This document shows, piece by piece, positions 1-7,772 of a stretch of 64,000 nt of DNA. The stretch comes from Cellulomonas sp. (GTDB lineage Bacteria; Actinomycetota; Actinomycetes; Actinomycetales; Cellulomonadaceae). How positions within the stretch are numbered: position 1 is the first letter of the stretch; each line of letters begins with the position of its first letter. The stretch lies in assembly GCF_017744555.1 (NCBI RefSeq), contig NZ_JAGIBD010000013.1, forward strand, positions 85,430 to 149,429, in the 5' to 3' direction. The position numbers and the translations under genes are program-made. The notes under the pieces were generated by a model. It had not been told where the DNA came from. It saw nothing but the letters and a program-made list of their open reading frames with translations, and did no database searches.

Positions 1-1
1 C

Positions 2-1861
2 GGCGAGGTCGTGCCCGTCGACGGACGCCTGACCTGCGCCGGGACGTTCGACGAGTCCGCGCTGACGGGCGAGGCGCGGCCCGTCGACCGGCCGGCGGGC
101 GATGACGTGCGCTCCGGTGTCGTCAGCGCGGCCGGCCCGGTCGAGGTCATCACGACCACCACCGCCGCCACGTCGACGTACGCCGGCCTCGTCCGGCTCG
201 TCGAGCAGGCGCAGGCGGGCTCGGCTCCGTTCGTCCGCAGCGCCGACCGGTGGGCCGTCCTCCTCGTGCCGCTCACCCTGGCGATCGCGGCGCTCGCCTG
301 GGTGGTGTCGGGCGACCCCGTGCGCGCGGTGGCGGTGCTCGTCGTGGCCACGCCGTGCCCACTGCTCCTGGCGGCGCCGATCGCGCTCGTCTCCGGGTTG
401 TCGCGAGCCGCCCGGCTCGGCGTGGTCGTCAAGGGCGGCGGCGCGCTCGAGCGGCTCGCCGACGGCCGGGTCGTCGTCTTCGACAAGACGGGCACGCTGA
501 CGCGCGGGCGTCCGACGCTCACCGACGTCGTCCCGGCGGCCGGTGGCGACCCGGACGAGGCTCTGCGCCTGGCGGCGTCGCTCGACCAGGCGTCGGCGCA
601 CGTCCTCGCCGCGCCGATCGTCACCGCGGCGCTCGCGCGCGGTCTGGTGCTGACGATGCCGACCGACGTCGTCGAGACGCACGGGCAGGGCGTCGCGGGG
701 GCCGTCGACGGTCGACGCGTCCGCGTGGGTCGGCTCGCCTGGGTCGCCGGCGGCGAGCCCGACCGGTGGTCGCGCCAGGTGCGCCGCCGGGCCGACCTCG
801 ACGGGTCGCTCTCGGTGCTCGTCGAGGTCGACGGCGCGACCGTGGCCGCGCTCCTCCTGCACGACCCGGTCCGGCCGGACGCGCCCCGCATGGTGCGGGC
901 GCTGCGCGGAGCGGGGATCCGGCGCGTCGTGCTGGCGACCGGCGACCGCGCTGACGTCGCGGACATGGTGGGGCGGATCGTCGGGGTCGACGCCGTGCTC
1001 GCCGACTGCTCCCCCGCCGACAAGCTCAGGGCGCTGCGCGCGGAGGCGGCCCACGGCCCGACCGTCATGGTGGGTGACGGCATCAACGACGCCCCCGCGC
1101 TCGCCGAGGCGAACGTCGGCGTGGCGCTCGCCGCCCGCGGCGCCACGGCGTCGTCCGAGGCCGCCGACGTGGTGCTCACCGTCGACCGCGTCGACGCGCT
1201 CGGGGACGCGATCCTCGTCGCGCGGCGATCCCGCCGGATCGCACGGCAAGCCGTCGGCGTCGGCATGGGCCTGTCGCTGATCGCGATGGTCGCCGCGGCG
1301 GCGGGCCTGCTGGCACCCGCCGTCGGGGCGGCGCTCCAGGAGGTCATCGACGTGCTGGCGATCGGCATCGCCCTGCGTGCCGTGCTGCCCGGACCCCTGC
1401 ACTCGGTGGTGCTGTCCGAGACCGACCGGGCCGCGCTCGCGGAGCTCCGCGACGAGCACCACGCGCTCGGCCCGCTCGTCGAGCGGGTCGGTCAGGTCGC
1501 CGACGCGTTGACCACCGAGGCGCCGGACCTCGCGGACGCACGCGACCTGCTGACGGCGTTGGAGACGGACCTGCTGCCGCACGAGCGCGCCGACGAGACG
1601 CTGCTGCTGCCGCTCGTCGCCCGCGCGCTGCGCAGCACCGACGCGGTCGCGGCGCTGTCACGTACCCACGCCGAGATCGAGCACCAGGTCGCACGCGCAC
1701 GGCGCCTGGTCGAGGGCATCGACGACGACACCCGGGATGGCGCCGCCGTGGCTCCGGAGGACGTCGTCGAGCTGCGGCGGACGCTGTACGGCCTGTACGC
1801 GATCCTGCGGCTGCACAACGCGCAGGAGGACGAAGGCGCCATGAGCCTCGCCGCTCCCTGA
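2..1861 (+). CDS. P1B-type heavy-metal ATPase fused to C-terminal hemerythrin domain (5' truncated)
   Basis: The reading frame is open from the window edge, so the N-terminus (metal-binding and first membrane segments) is missing. The visible part starts in the actuator domain (GEVVPVDG, then ALTGEARP), followed by a CPx transmembrane segment (ATPCPLLLA), the phosphorylation motif DKTGTLT (nt 482-502) and the hinge GDGINDAPALA (about nt 1075-1107). The usual SEHPLA motif reads SAHVLA. After the last membrane helices (about nt 1400) the chain continues about 150 residues as a hemerythrin/HHE four-helix domain with His/Glu clusters DEHH, LPHERADE, RTHAEIE and LHNAQEDE. P1B pumps export transition metals using ATP; hemerythrins bind a di-iron centre that senses or stores O2, NO or iron. 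The fusion is unusual, and it suggests the pump is tied to iron or oxygen status. The transported metal cannot be assigned. Confidence 0.9.
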   Translation, partial: GEVVPVDGRLTCAGTFDESALTGEARPVDRPAGDDVRSGVVSAAGPVEVITTTTAATSTYAGLVRLVEQAQAGSAPFVRSADRWAVLLVPLTLAIAALAWVVSGDPVRAVAVLVVATPCPLLLAAPIALVSGLSRAARLGVVVKGGGALERLADGRVVVFDKTGTLTRGRPTLTDVVPAAGGDPDEALRLAASLDQASAHVLAAPIVTAALARGLVLTMPTDVVETHGQGVAGAVDGRRVRVGRLAWVAGGEPDRWSRQVRRRADLDGSLSVLVEVDGATVAALLLHDPVRPDAPRMVRALRGAGIRRVVLATGDRADVADMVGRIVGVDAVLADCSPADKLRALRAEAAHGPTVMVGDGINDAPALAEANVGVALAARGATASSEAADVVLTVDRVDALGDAILVARRSRRIARQAVGVGMGLSLIAMVAAAAGLLAPAVGAALQEVIDVLAIGIALRAVLPGPLHSVVLSETDRAALAELRDEHHALGPLVERVGQVADALTTEAPDLADARDLLTALETDLLPHERADETLLLPLVARALRSTDAVAALSRTHAEIEHQVARARRLVEGIDDDTRDGAAVAPEDVVELRRTLYGLYAILRLHNAQEDEGAMSLAAP

Positions 1862-1913
1862 CCCGAGCTGCGGTCACCTCACCCGGGCGACCGGCCCCGG
1901 TCGGCGCGACGGA

Positions 1914-2702
1914 TCAGTCTCGACCGGCGCCCCAGGTCGTGTCGCGGCGGATGACCACCTCGGCCCCGCCGTCGACGAACACCACCTGCCCGCACAGGTG
2001 GGTGTTCTCCTCGCTGACCAGCCAGGCGAGCAGCCGTGCGGGCACCGCGGGCGTCATGAACCCGTTCAGGGGCATCGGCACTTCGGCCTCCATCTGGGCC
2101 TGCTGGAACTCGGTCCCGAGCAGGCGCGCCATCATCGGCGACTCGACCACCCCGGGCGCGACGGCGTTCAGCGGGATCCCGCTGCCCGCCCAGGCGTCGG
2201 CGTCGGCGTGCCGCCGCATCCACTGGCAGAGCGCCACCTTGCTGCTCGCGTACGCCACGCCACCCTCTCGCGCCTCGACCAGCTTCTCCGCACGCGCCAG
2301 AGCGCCGGGCTCGTCGAGCGCCAGGCACAGGTCGACCAGCTCCTGGTCCGACGGCATGAGGATCGCCAGGCACGCCGTCAGCACCGCGCGCGGTGCGGGA
2401 GAGCCGAGCAGCAGCGGTCGCAGGCCCTCGAGCGTCGCGAGCGCCCCGAAGAAGTTCACCGCCACGTCGGCCGGCGTGTCCTGAGCGACGCCCGCGTTCG
2501 CGACGACGCCGTCGATGCGACCGTGCGACAGTGCGTCCACCGCACGGACGAGCTCGAGCCGGCCGTGGACCGTGGACAGGTCGGCGACCACGTCCGCGTC
2601 GTGGAGGTCGACCCCGATCACCTGCTGCCCACGGGATCGCAGGAGGTCGGTCGTCGCGCGGCCGATGCCCGACGCGGATCCCGTGACGACGGTCGTGCGC
2701 AT
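1914..2702 (-). CDS. Short-chain dehydrogenase/reductase (3-alpha-HSD-like subgroup)
   Basis: This is a 262-residue Rossmann-fold SDR with the NAD(P)-binding motif TGSASGIG at residues 7-14, the NAG motif (ANAG) near residue 70 and YASSK with Tyr151 and Lys155. About 40 residues separate the strand that normally carries the catalytic Ser from the Tyr, instead of the usual 13. That spacing is typical of the Comamonas 3-alpha-hydroxysteroid dehydrogenase subgroup. At the equivalent strand I see LTACL, so the catalytic Ser seems replaced. The substrate is unknown. The gene is monocistronic and converges on the ATPase-hemerythrin gene. A DosR-type box lies 133 nt upstream (2835-2848), which suggests hypoxic control. 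Confidence 0.85.
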   Translation of the reverse strand: MRTTVVTGSASGIGRATTDLLRSRGQQVIGVDLHDADVVADLSTVHGRLELVRAVDALSHGRIDGVVANAGVAQDTPADVAVNFFGALATLEGLRPLLLGSPAPRAVLTACLAILMPSDQELVDLCLALDEPGALARAEKLVEAREGGVAYASSKVALCQWMRRHADADAWAGSGIPLNAVAPGVVESPMMARLLGTEFQQAQMEAEVPMPLNGFMTPAVPARLLAWLVSEENTHLCGQVVFVDGGAEVVIRRDTTWGAGRD

Positions 2703-2834
2703 CGCTGCCTTGCCGCCTCTCTGCGATCGCCGTGCTCGACGTGGTGGTCCCCCACCTCGTCGAGGTGCCGGTCACGACGCGCCTCTCGCTCCCGGTCCCT
2801 TCCTCACGATGCAGGCCGGCACGCCCGGGGCACA

Positions 2835-2848
2835 GGGTCGGAGGTCCC
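2835..2848 (-). promoter_or_regulatory. DosR-type box upstream of the SDR gene
   Basis: On the minus strand this reads GGGACCTCCGACCC, matching the core GGGAC-N4-GNCCC of the mycobacterial DosR box (published consensus TTSGGGACTWWAGTCCCSAA). It lies 133 nt upstream of the SDR start, just beyond the 3' end of the DUF2231 gene. It is nearly identical to boxes at 11183 and 16859. Confidence 0.55.
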
Positions 2849-2866
2849 GACGTCACGGCGCCGCCG

Positions 2867-3424
2867 TCAGTCGTCACCACCGCCGTTGCCGGTCGACGTG
2901 ACCTGGTCCTGCCATGCCGCCCGTGCACCGGAGTCGCCCGCGCGGTAGACCGCGAGCGTCGCACCCGCCGCGACCGCCACCGTGACGACCGCGACCAAGG
3001 CTCGGGCCCACGGGGCGGCGACCCAGGACGGCGTGCTCGGCCCGGCTGCCGAGACGCTCGGTGCAGCGTCGTCGCGTGCTGCGGTCGAGGCGCGGCGGCG
3101 GTCGGCCAGCGCACCGACGAGCCACACGCCGCACGCGACCGCGAGCAGGCCGAGCGCCCATCCGAGGACCCCGTCGCCGTAGCGCGCGTGCTGCTCCACC
3201 AGCGGGCTCTCCGGCACGTGCTCCTCGAGCCACTCGCCTGCCTGCGTCGCCAGGGGAACGAAGGCCACGGCCACGAGCGCGAGCAGCGGGGTGACGATCC
3301 CGAGCCTGCGACGAGCCGCGGGCCACACGGCCGCGAGGACCGTCACCAGGGCCGCGAGCGGGACCAGAACCACCACCGCGTGCACGACGAGCACGTGCGC
3401 GGGCAGGCCGTTGATCATGAGCAC
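2867..3424 (-). CDS. DUF2231 family membrane protein
   Basis: This 185-residue protein has four predicted membrane helices: NGLPAHVLVVHAVVVLVPLA at the N-terminus, one near residue 45, one after VPESPLVEQHARYGD, and one near the C-terminus. The N-terminal His-containing helix and the central EQHARYGD segment are typical of DUF2231. The family has no proven function; members often contain His residues that could bind heme. An AGGTG-type ribosome site precedes the ATG at 3424. The gene is divergent from the response regulator at 3518, so the 93-bp gap holds both promoters. A role in redox or metal homeostasis is a guess from the neighbours. Confidence 0.8.
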   Translation of the reverse strand: MLMINGLPAHVLVVHAVVVLVPLAALVTVLAAVWPAARRRLGIVTPLLALVAVAFVPLATQAGEWLEEHVPESPLVEQHARYGDGVLGWALGLLAVACGVWLVGALADRRRASTAARDDAAPSVSAAGPSTPSWVAAPWARALVAVVTVAVAAGATLAVYRAGDSGARAAWQDQVTSTGNGGGDD

Positions 3425-3473
3425 CTCCAGGTCGGCTCCCGCTCGGCGGCGGGCACGCGACGACCCTGCTCAG

Positions 3474-3495
3474 CAGATCTGGGACAGATCTGGGA
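3474..3495 (+). repeat. Two tandem 11-bp direct repeats, candidate OmpR-family operator
   Basis: CAGATCTGGGA occurs twice head to tail (3474-3484 and 3485-3495), 22 nt before the GTG of the response regulator. OmpR/PhoB-family regulators bind two direct half-sites with 11-bp periodicity, so this is a natural autoregulatory site for the adjacent regulator. It also lies upstream of the divergent DUF2231 gene. Confidence 0.5.
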
Positions 3496-3517
3496 ACGGC
3501 GGGTCCAGGATGAGGGC

Positions 3518-4195
3518 GTGGAGCCGATCGTGGACGCACCCGTGCGCGCGTCGCTGCTGCTCGTCGAGGACGACCGTGAGCTCGGGCCGCTGCTGGTCGA
3601 GGTGCTGGGCGACGTCTACGACGTGACGCTCGCGCGCGACGGCCAGGCGGGCCTGCACCGCGCGCTGACGAGCGAGCCCGACGTGCTCGTCGTCGACCGC
3701 GGTCTGCCGGGGATCGAAGGGCTGGACCTCGTCGCGCGGCTGCGGCGCTCGGGTGTGCGCGCCCCGGTCCTGGTGCTGACCGCGCGGGGCACCGTGCAGG
3801 ATCGCGTCGACGGGCTCGACGCCGGTGCCGAGGACTACCTCGTCAAGCCGTTCGACGTGGCGGAGCTGCTCGCCCGGCTCCGTGCGCTGCTGCGCCGGCA
3901 CACCGACACCTCCGACGTGCTCGACGTCGCGGGTGCGTCGTTCGACGTGCGCAACCGCCACGTCACCCGGGACCACGGCGTCGTCGACCTCACCGCCCGG
4001 GAGGCCGACCTGCTGGAGGTGCTGGCCCGGCACCCGCGCCGCGTGTTCACGCGCGAGGAGCTCATCCAGCTGGTGTTCGGCGGCGACGTGGAGCCCAACA
4101 CCGTCGACAGCTACGTGCACTACCTGCGCGACAAGCTCGGTCGCACCACGATCCAGACGGTGCACGGTCTCGGCTACCGGCTCGGGCCGGCATGA
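3518..4195 (+). CDS. OmpR/PhoB-family response regulator
   Basis: This 225-residue protein has a receiver domain (acidic pocket VEDD near residue 17, phospho-acceptor Asp60 in LVVDRGLPG, switch Thr in VLTARG, Lys in DYLVKPFD) followed by a winged-helix DNA-binding domain (LTAREADLLEVLARHP, then VDSYVHYLRDKLG and HGLGYRLG). The start is the GTG at 3518, with AGGA 7 nt upstream; GTG 3530 is an alternative. Its stop overlaps the start of the histidine kinase by 4 nt (ATGA), so the two are co-transcribed and form a two-component system. Tandem 11-bp repeats just upstream suggest autoregulation. The input signal is unknown. Confidence 0.92.
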   Translation: MEPIVDAPVRASLLLVEDDRELGPLLVEVLGDVYDVTLARDGQAGLHRALTSEPDVLVVDRGLPGIEGLDLVARLRRSGVRAPVLVLTARGTVQDRVDGLDAGAEDYLVKPFDVAELLARLRALLRRHTDTSDVLDVAGASFDVRNRHVTRDHGVVDLTAREADLLEVLARHPRRVFTREELIQLVFGGDVEPNTVDSYVHYLRDKLGRTTIQTVHGLGYRLGPA

Positions 4196-5169
4196 CGGGC
4201 GCGGACCGCGAGGTCGTGCGGCGGGCCGAGCGCCGCATCGCCGTGACGGTGGGGTGCGTGGTCCTGCTCGTCGTCGGCGTCGTCGCCGTCCTGGCCTGGC
4301 TCGCGGGCCGGGCCGAGGGACGCGAGCACGCCCGCGCCGAGGCGGGCGCCGAGCAGACGTCCGACCGGTCCGTCGCCACCGGGCTCGCCGGGGTGCTCGT
4401 GGTGGGAGCGCTGAGCGCGGGAGCGGTGGGGCTCGTGGCCGCACGGCGCGCCGTCCGGCCCGTGCAGGACGCGCTGGCGGCCCAGCGCAGGTTCGTCGCC
4501 GACGCGTCGCACGAGCTGCGCACGCCCCTCGCGGTGGTGCACACCCGCGCCGAGCTGCTGCTCGCACGCACCCCGGCGGACGATCCGCGCCGCGCCGTCA
4601 CCGCGCAGCTCGTCGAGGACACGCGCGTGCTGGGCGAGGTCGTCACCGACCTGCTGGTCTCCGCGCAGATGGAAGGCACGTCCGGCGAGCTCGTCCTCCG
4701 CGAGCCCGTCGAGGTCGCCGCGCTGCTGCGCGCCGTCGCCGCGTCCTTCGCGGCGGTCGACGACGACCGCCGCCTCGTCGTGGTCGGCGAGCCCCAGGTG
4801 GTGCAGGCCGCGCCTGCCGCCCTGCGGCGCGCGGTCGCCTGCCTCGTGGACAACGCGCTCGCGCACAGCCCCGCAGGAGGTCGGGTCGAGCTCGCCGTGG
4901 CGCGCGACGACGCACGCGGGCGCGTCCTGATCTCCGTGTCCGACGAAGGCGGGGGGTTCCCGCGGGCGCCGGAGGAACGCCGGCGACTCACCGAACGGTT
5001 CGAGCGCGGTCCCCGGTCGGCACCCGGTCACGCCGGGGGCGGCCGGCCCCGCTTCGGCCTGGGGCTCGCGCTGGTCCGGGAGGTCGCCGAGCGCCACGGG
5101 GGACGTCTCGTGCTCGGCGACCGCGACGGGGGCGGTGCGGTCGCCACCGTGGAGCTGCCGAGCAGCTGA
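4192..5169 (+). CDS. Two-component sensor histidine kinase
   Basis: This 325-residue membrane kinase is the partner of the regulator at 3518. It has a first membrane helix at about residues 17-38, a very short extracytoplasmic loop rich in Glu, Ala and Arg, and a second helix at about residues 62-84. The HisKA domain has the H-box SHELRTPL with His107, and the HATPase_c domain has DNALAHSP (N-box), VSDEGGGFP and FGLGLALV (G2 box). The tiny outer loop and absence of a PAS or HAMP domain argue for sensing within the membrane or through a partner. The C-terminus ends in the ATPase fold. Confidence 0.9.
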   Translation: MTGADREVVRRAERRIAVTVGCVVLLVVGVVAVLAWLAGRAEGREHARAEAGAEQTSDRSVATGLAGVLVVGALSAGAVGLVAARRAVRPVQDALAAQRRFVADASHELRTPLAVVHTRAELLLARTPADDPRRAVTAQLVEDTRVLGEVVTDLLVSAQMEGTSGELVLREPVEVAALLRAVAASFAAVDDDRRLVVVGEPQVVQAAPAALRRAVACLVDNALAHSPAGGRVELAVARDDARGRVLISVSDEGGGFPRAPEERRRLTERFERGPRSAPGHAGGGRPRFGLGLALVREVAERHGGRLVLGDRDGGGAVATVELPSS

Positions 5170-5218
5170 CCGCGAGCCCTCCCCCCAGGCGGCGGAGACG
5201 TGCCGGGCGCGACGAGTC

Positions 5219-5232
5219 GGGACCTTGGGCTC
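5219..5232 (+). promoter_or_regulatory. DosR-type box upstream of the sulfur-relay/DevRS operon
   Basis: The sequence GGGACCTTGGGCTC has a perfect left half-site and an imperfect right half-site of the DosR core. It is 96 nt upstream of the DUF1876 start, the same distance seen for the usp boxes. A second interrupted palindrome, GGACGGCCCGTCC (5273-5285), lies 43 nt upstream of the start. Confidence 0.45.
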
Positions 5233-5327
5233 TGGTCCGTCGAGCGACGCCGGCCGGAGGCTGGAGGTGCAGGGACGGCCCGTCCGCCCGGCAGCGCTGT
5301 CCTTGCCCACAGGGAAGGAGCAGTGCC

Positions 5328-5609
5328 ATGACCAGCACCTGGCGAGCCAGCATCTACCTGTTCGACACCGACGACCTGCGCGACAACGGGACGATCACCA
5401 AGGCGCACGCGGTGCTGACCACGTCGAGCGGGACGACGCTCAACGGGTACGGACGCGCCCGGCGAGCGCCGCACGACAGGGACGTCCCCGAGATCGGGGA
5501 GGAGCTCGCGGCGGCCCGTGCGCTCCGGGACCTCGCGGACCGGCTGATGCGTGCGACCTCCGACGACATCTCGGAGCTCGAGCACGCCGACGTGCAGATC
5601 CTGCGGTGA
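5328..5609 (+). CDS. DUF1876 domain protein (dsRBD-like fold)
   Basis: This 93-residue cytosolic protein begins TSTWRASIYLFDTDD and contains the DUF1876 core: a beta strand with hydrophobic alternation, then TLNGYGRARRAPHDRDVPEIGEELAAARALRDLADRL-type helix content. The start at 5328 is supported by AGGGAAGGAG 7 nt upstream. DUF1876 proteins are small actinobacterial proteins with a dsRBD-like fold, often beside universal stress genes; their function is unknown. It is the first gene of a plus-strand run: its stop is 5 nt before the flavoprotein gene, so they are almost certainly co-transcribed. The upstream DosR-type box links it to the hypoxia response. Confidence 0.85.
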   Translation: MTSTWRASIYLFDTDDLRDNGTITKAHAVLTTSSGTTLNGYGRARRAPHDRDVPEIGEELAAARALRDLADRLMRATSDDISELEHADVQILR

Positions 5610-5614
5610 GCGCG

Positions 5615-6850
5615 ATGACGCGGCAGATCGTCGTCCTCGGAGCCGGGACGGCCGGCACCATGCTGGTCAACCGGCTCCGTCGGCGGCTCGACGACACCTG
5701 GGCCATCACCGTGGTCGACCGCGACGACGCCCACCCGTACCAGCCCGGGTTCCTGTTCGTGCCCTTCGGCGGGCCGACCGAGGAGCTCGTGCGGTCGCGT
5801 CACGCGTTCGTGCAGGACGGTGTCGAGCTGGTGCTCGAGACCGTGGAGCGGATCGACACCGATGCGCGCGAGGTGCTCCTCCGCGACGGGCGGCTCCTCC
5901 CCTACGACTACCTGGTGATCGCCTCCGGGGCGTCGGTGCGGCCCGATCGGACCCCCGGCATGCTCGGGCCGCAGTGGCGGACCAGCATCTTCGACTTCTA
6001 CACCCTCCGCGGCGCGACGGCGCTCGCCGAGGCACTCACCTCGTTCCGCGGTGGGCGGCTCGTGGTCCATGTGACGGACGTGCCGATCAAGTGCCCGGTC
6101 GCCCCGCTGGAGTTCACGTTCCTGGCCGACGAGTGGCTGCGCGAGCACGGGCTTCGTTCCGACACGGAGCTGGTGTTCGTGACCCCGTTGGACGGCGCGT
6201 TCACCAAGCCCGTCGCGTCCGAACGGCTCGGCTCGATGCTCACGGACCGCGGCGTCGTCGTGGAGACCGACTTCCTCGTCGAGCGCATCGACGACAAGAC
6301 CCTGGTGTCGTACGACGGCCGTGAGATCCCGTTCGACCTGCTGGTGACGGTGCCGCTGCACATGGGCGCGGAGTTCGTGTCTCGGTCCGGGCTCGGGGAC
6401 GAGCTCGGCTTCGTCCCCGTCGACCGGCACGCGTTCCAGTCGACCGTCGACCGGCGGATCTTCGCAGTCGGCGACGCCTGCGACATCCCCACCTCGAAGG
6501 CGGGTTCCGTCGCGCACTTCGCGGTCGACGTGCTGGTCGACAACCTCGTCGAGCTGGTGGCCGGGCGGCCGATGAGCCACTCCTTCGACGGGCACGCGAG
6601 CTGCTTCGTGGAGTCCGGCGACCACAAGGCGCTGCTGCTCGACTTCAACTACGAGACCGAGCCGCTTCCCGGCACGTTCCCAGCGCCGTTCGTCGGTCCG
6701 ATGAGCCTGCTCAAGGAGACCCGGGCGAACCACCTCGGCAAGCTCGCGTTCCGCTGGATCTACTGGAACGTCCTGCTGCCTGGGCGCCCCCTGCCGCTCG
6801 CTCCGGCCATGCCGATGGCCGGCAAGAAGGTCCCCGTCGCCACGACCTAG
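5615..6850 (+). CDS. Sulfide:quinone oxidoreductase-like FAD flavoprotein
   Basis: This 411-residue flavoprotein has an N-terminal FAD-binding motif (IVVLGAGTAGTMLVNRL), a second dinucleotide region, and the C-terminal FAD motif IFAVGDACDIPTSKAGSVAHF. Cys160 (in IKCPVAPLEF), Cys289 (GDACD) and Cys330 (SCFVESGDH) resemble the redox cysteines of type II NADH dehydrogenase-like sulfide:quinone oxidoreductases, where a Cys160-Cys356 pair forms the catalytic disulfide. The predicted reaction is oxidation of sulfide or persulfide with transfer of electrons to quinone, at the inner face of the membrane. The C-terminal WIYWNVLLPGRPLPL segment could be a membrane anchor. It sits with dsrC/tusE and dsrE2 genes, which supports sulfur handling. 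True SQR activity is inferred. Confidence 0.8.
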   Translation: MTRQIVVLGAGTAGTMLVNRLRRRLDDTWAITVVDRDDAHPYQPGFLFVPFGGPTEELVRSRHAFVQDGVELVLETVERIDTDAREVLLRDGRLLPYDYLVIASGASVRPDRTPGMLGPQWRTSIFDFYTLRGATALAEALTSFRGGRLVVHVTDVPIKCPVAPLEFTFLADEWLREHGLRSDTELVFVTPLDGAFTKPVASERLGSMLTDRGVVVETDFLVERIDDKTLVSYDGREIPFDLLVTVPLHMGAEFVSRSGLGDELGFVPVDRHAFQSTVDRRIFAVGDACDIPTSKAGSVAHFAVDVLVDNLVELVAGRPMSHSFDGHASCFVESGDHKALLLDFNYETEPLPGTFPAPFVGPMSLLKETRANHLGKLAFRWIYWNVLLPGRPLPLAPAMPMAGKKVPVATT

Positions 6851-6864
6851 GAAGAGGTGCAGCC

Positions 6865-7179
6865 ATGCCCGTCACGACCCTCGGAGGCCACGCGGTCCAC
6901 GTCGACCACGAGGGCTTCCTCACGGACCCGTCCGAGTGGGACGACGACCTCGCCACGATCCTGGCGGACCAGATCGGCCTCGTGCTCACACCCGAGCACC
7001 GCGCGGTCCTGAGGTTCCTGCGTGACGACTTCGCACAGCGCGGCGAGACGGCCACCCTGCGTCGGGCGTCCGCCGGCAGCGGCGTGCCCGTCAAGGAGCT
7101 GTTCCGTCTCTTCCCGCAGAAGCCGGCCAAGAAGATGGCCTACGTCGCCGGTCTGCCGAAGCCCGTGGGCTGCGTCTGA
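6865..7179 (+). CDS. DsrC/TusE family sulfur-relay protein
   Basis: This 104-residue protein ends in GLPKPVGCV, the flexible arm with the penultimate cysteine (Cys103, CysA) that carries persulfide in DsrC and TusE. The residue 11 positions upstream is Met, not Cys, so CysB of true dissimilatory DsrC is absent and the protein is TusE-like. The core (FLTDPSEWDDDLATILADQIGLVLTPEHRAVLRFLRDDF shape) matches the family. AGGAAGAGGTG precedes the ATG. Its neighbours, an SQR-like oxidase and a DsrE2, suggest it accepts sulfane sulfur in a local relay. No tRNA 2-thiolation partners (TusBCD, MnmA) are here. Confidence 0.85.
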   Translation: MPVTTLGGHAVHVDHEGFLTDPSEWDDDLATILADQIGLVLTPEHRAVLRFLRDDFAQRGETATLRRASAGSGVPVKELFRLFPQKPAKKMAYVAGLPKPVGCV

Positions 7180-7205
7180 TCCGGCACGACACGAGAGGCA
7201 CCACC

Positions 7206-7721
7206 ATGACCACCACGGACACCGGTCCGGCAGTCGTCCCGCAGTTCGACACGAGCGACGAAGCCGGTCGGACGCTCGCGATCATCTGCTCCAAAGGCAA
7301 CCTCGACATGGCCTACCCCGGCCTGATCCTCGCCAACGCCGCACTCGGCGAGGGCGTCGAGACGCATCTGTTCTTCACGTTCTGGGGCCTCGACATCATC
7401 ACCAAGGCGACGATGGGCGACCTCAAGTTCACGATGCTCGGCAACACCGCCACCCACATGCCGCAGGGCCTCGGCGGCCTGCCCGGGATGACCGCGATGG
7501 CCACGTCGCGGCTGAAGAAGGCGATCGCCGACCTGGACGTCCCGGACGTGCCCGAGTTCCTCGAGCAGATCGTCGCCTCCGGCGGCCACCTGTGGGCGTG
7601 CCGCCTGTCGGCCGACATGAACCACCTCACGCTCGACGACCTGGACGACGACGTCGAGGGCATCATCAGTGCCAGCGACTTCATCGAGAAGACCAGCGGA
7701 GCGCAGCTGCTCTTCATCTGA
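7206..7721 (+). CDS. DsrE2-like (DsrE/DsrF/DrsH family) sulfur-carrier protein
   Basis: This 171-residue protein has the DsrE fold: strand TLAIICSKGNLDMAYPGLILANAALG, the FFTFWGL segment, a long MPQGLGGLPGM loop and GGHLWACRLSADMNHLTLDDL. Cys28 and Cys132 are candidate persulfide carriers; Cys132 occupies the position of the conserved DsrE2 cysteine. DsrE2 proteins mobilise thiol-bound sulfur and commonly occur with TusA or DsrC. A short hydrophobic segment near residues 55-65 fits the membrane-associated DsrE2 subtype only weakly. The gene lies 26 nt after dsrC/tusE and 51 nt before the response regulator. AGAGG precedes the ATG. Confidence 0.82.
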   Translation: MTTTDTGPAVVPQFDTSDEAGRTLAIICSKGNLDMAYPGLILANAALGEGVETHLFFTFWGLDIITKATMGDLKFTMLGNTATHMPQGLGGLPGMTAMATSRLKKAIADLDVPDVPEFLEQIVASGGHLWACRLSADMNHLTLDDLDDDVEGIISASDFIEKTSGAQLLFI

Positions 7722-7772
7722 CGGCGTCGTCGCTGGCTGACGTCGTCCACGACAGAAGAGGACCATGTCGTC

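Noticed and set aside
1888..1903. CGACCGG-CC-CCGGTCG hairpin as terminator between the ATPase and SDR genes
   Set aside because: Loop of 2 nt and no T-tract; too weak in a GC-rich background.
3430..3520. GGGACAGATCTGGG as a DosR box before the OmpR regulator
   Set aside because: The right half lacks GNCCC; the tandem 11-bp repeat explanation is better.
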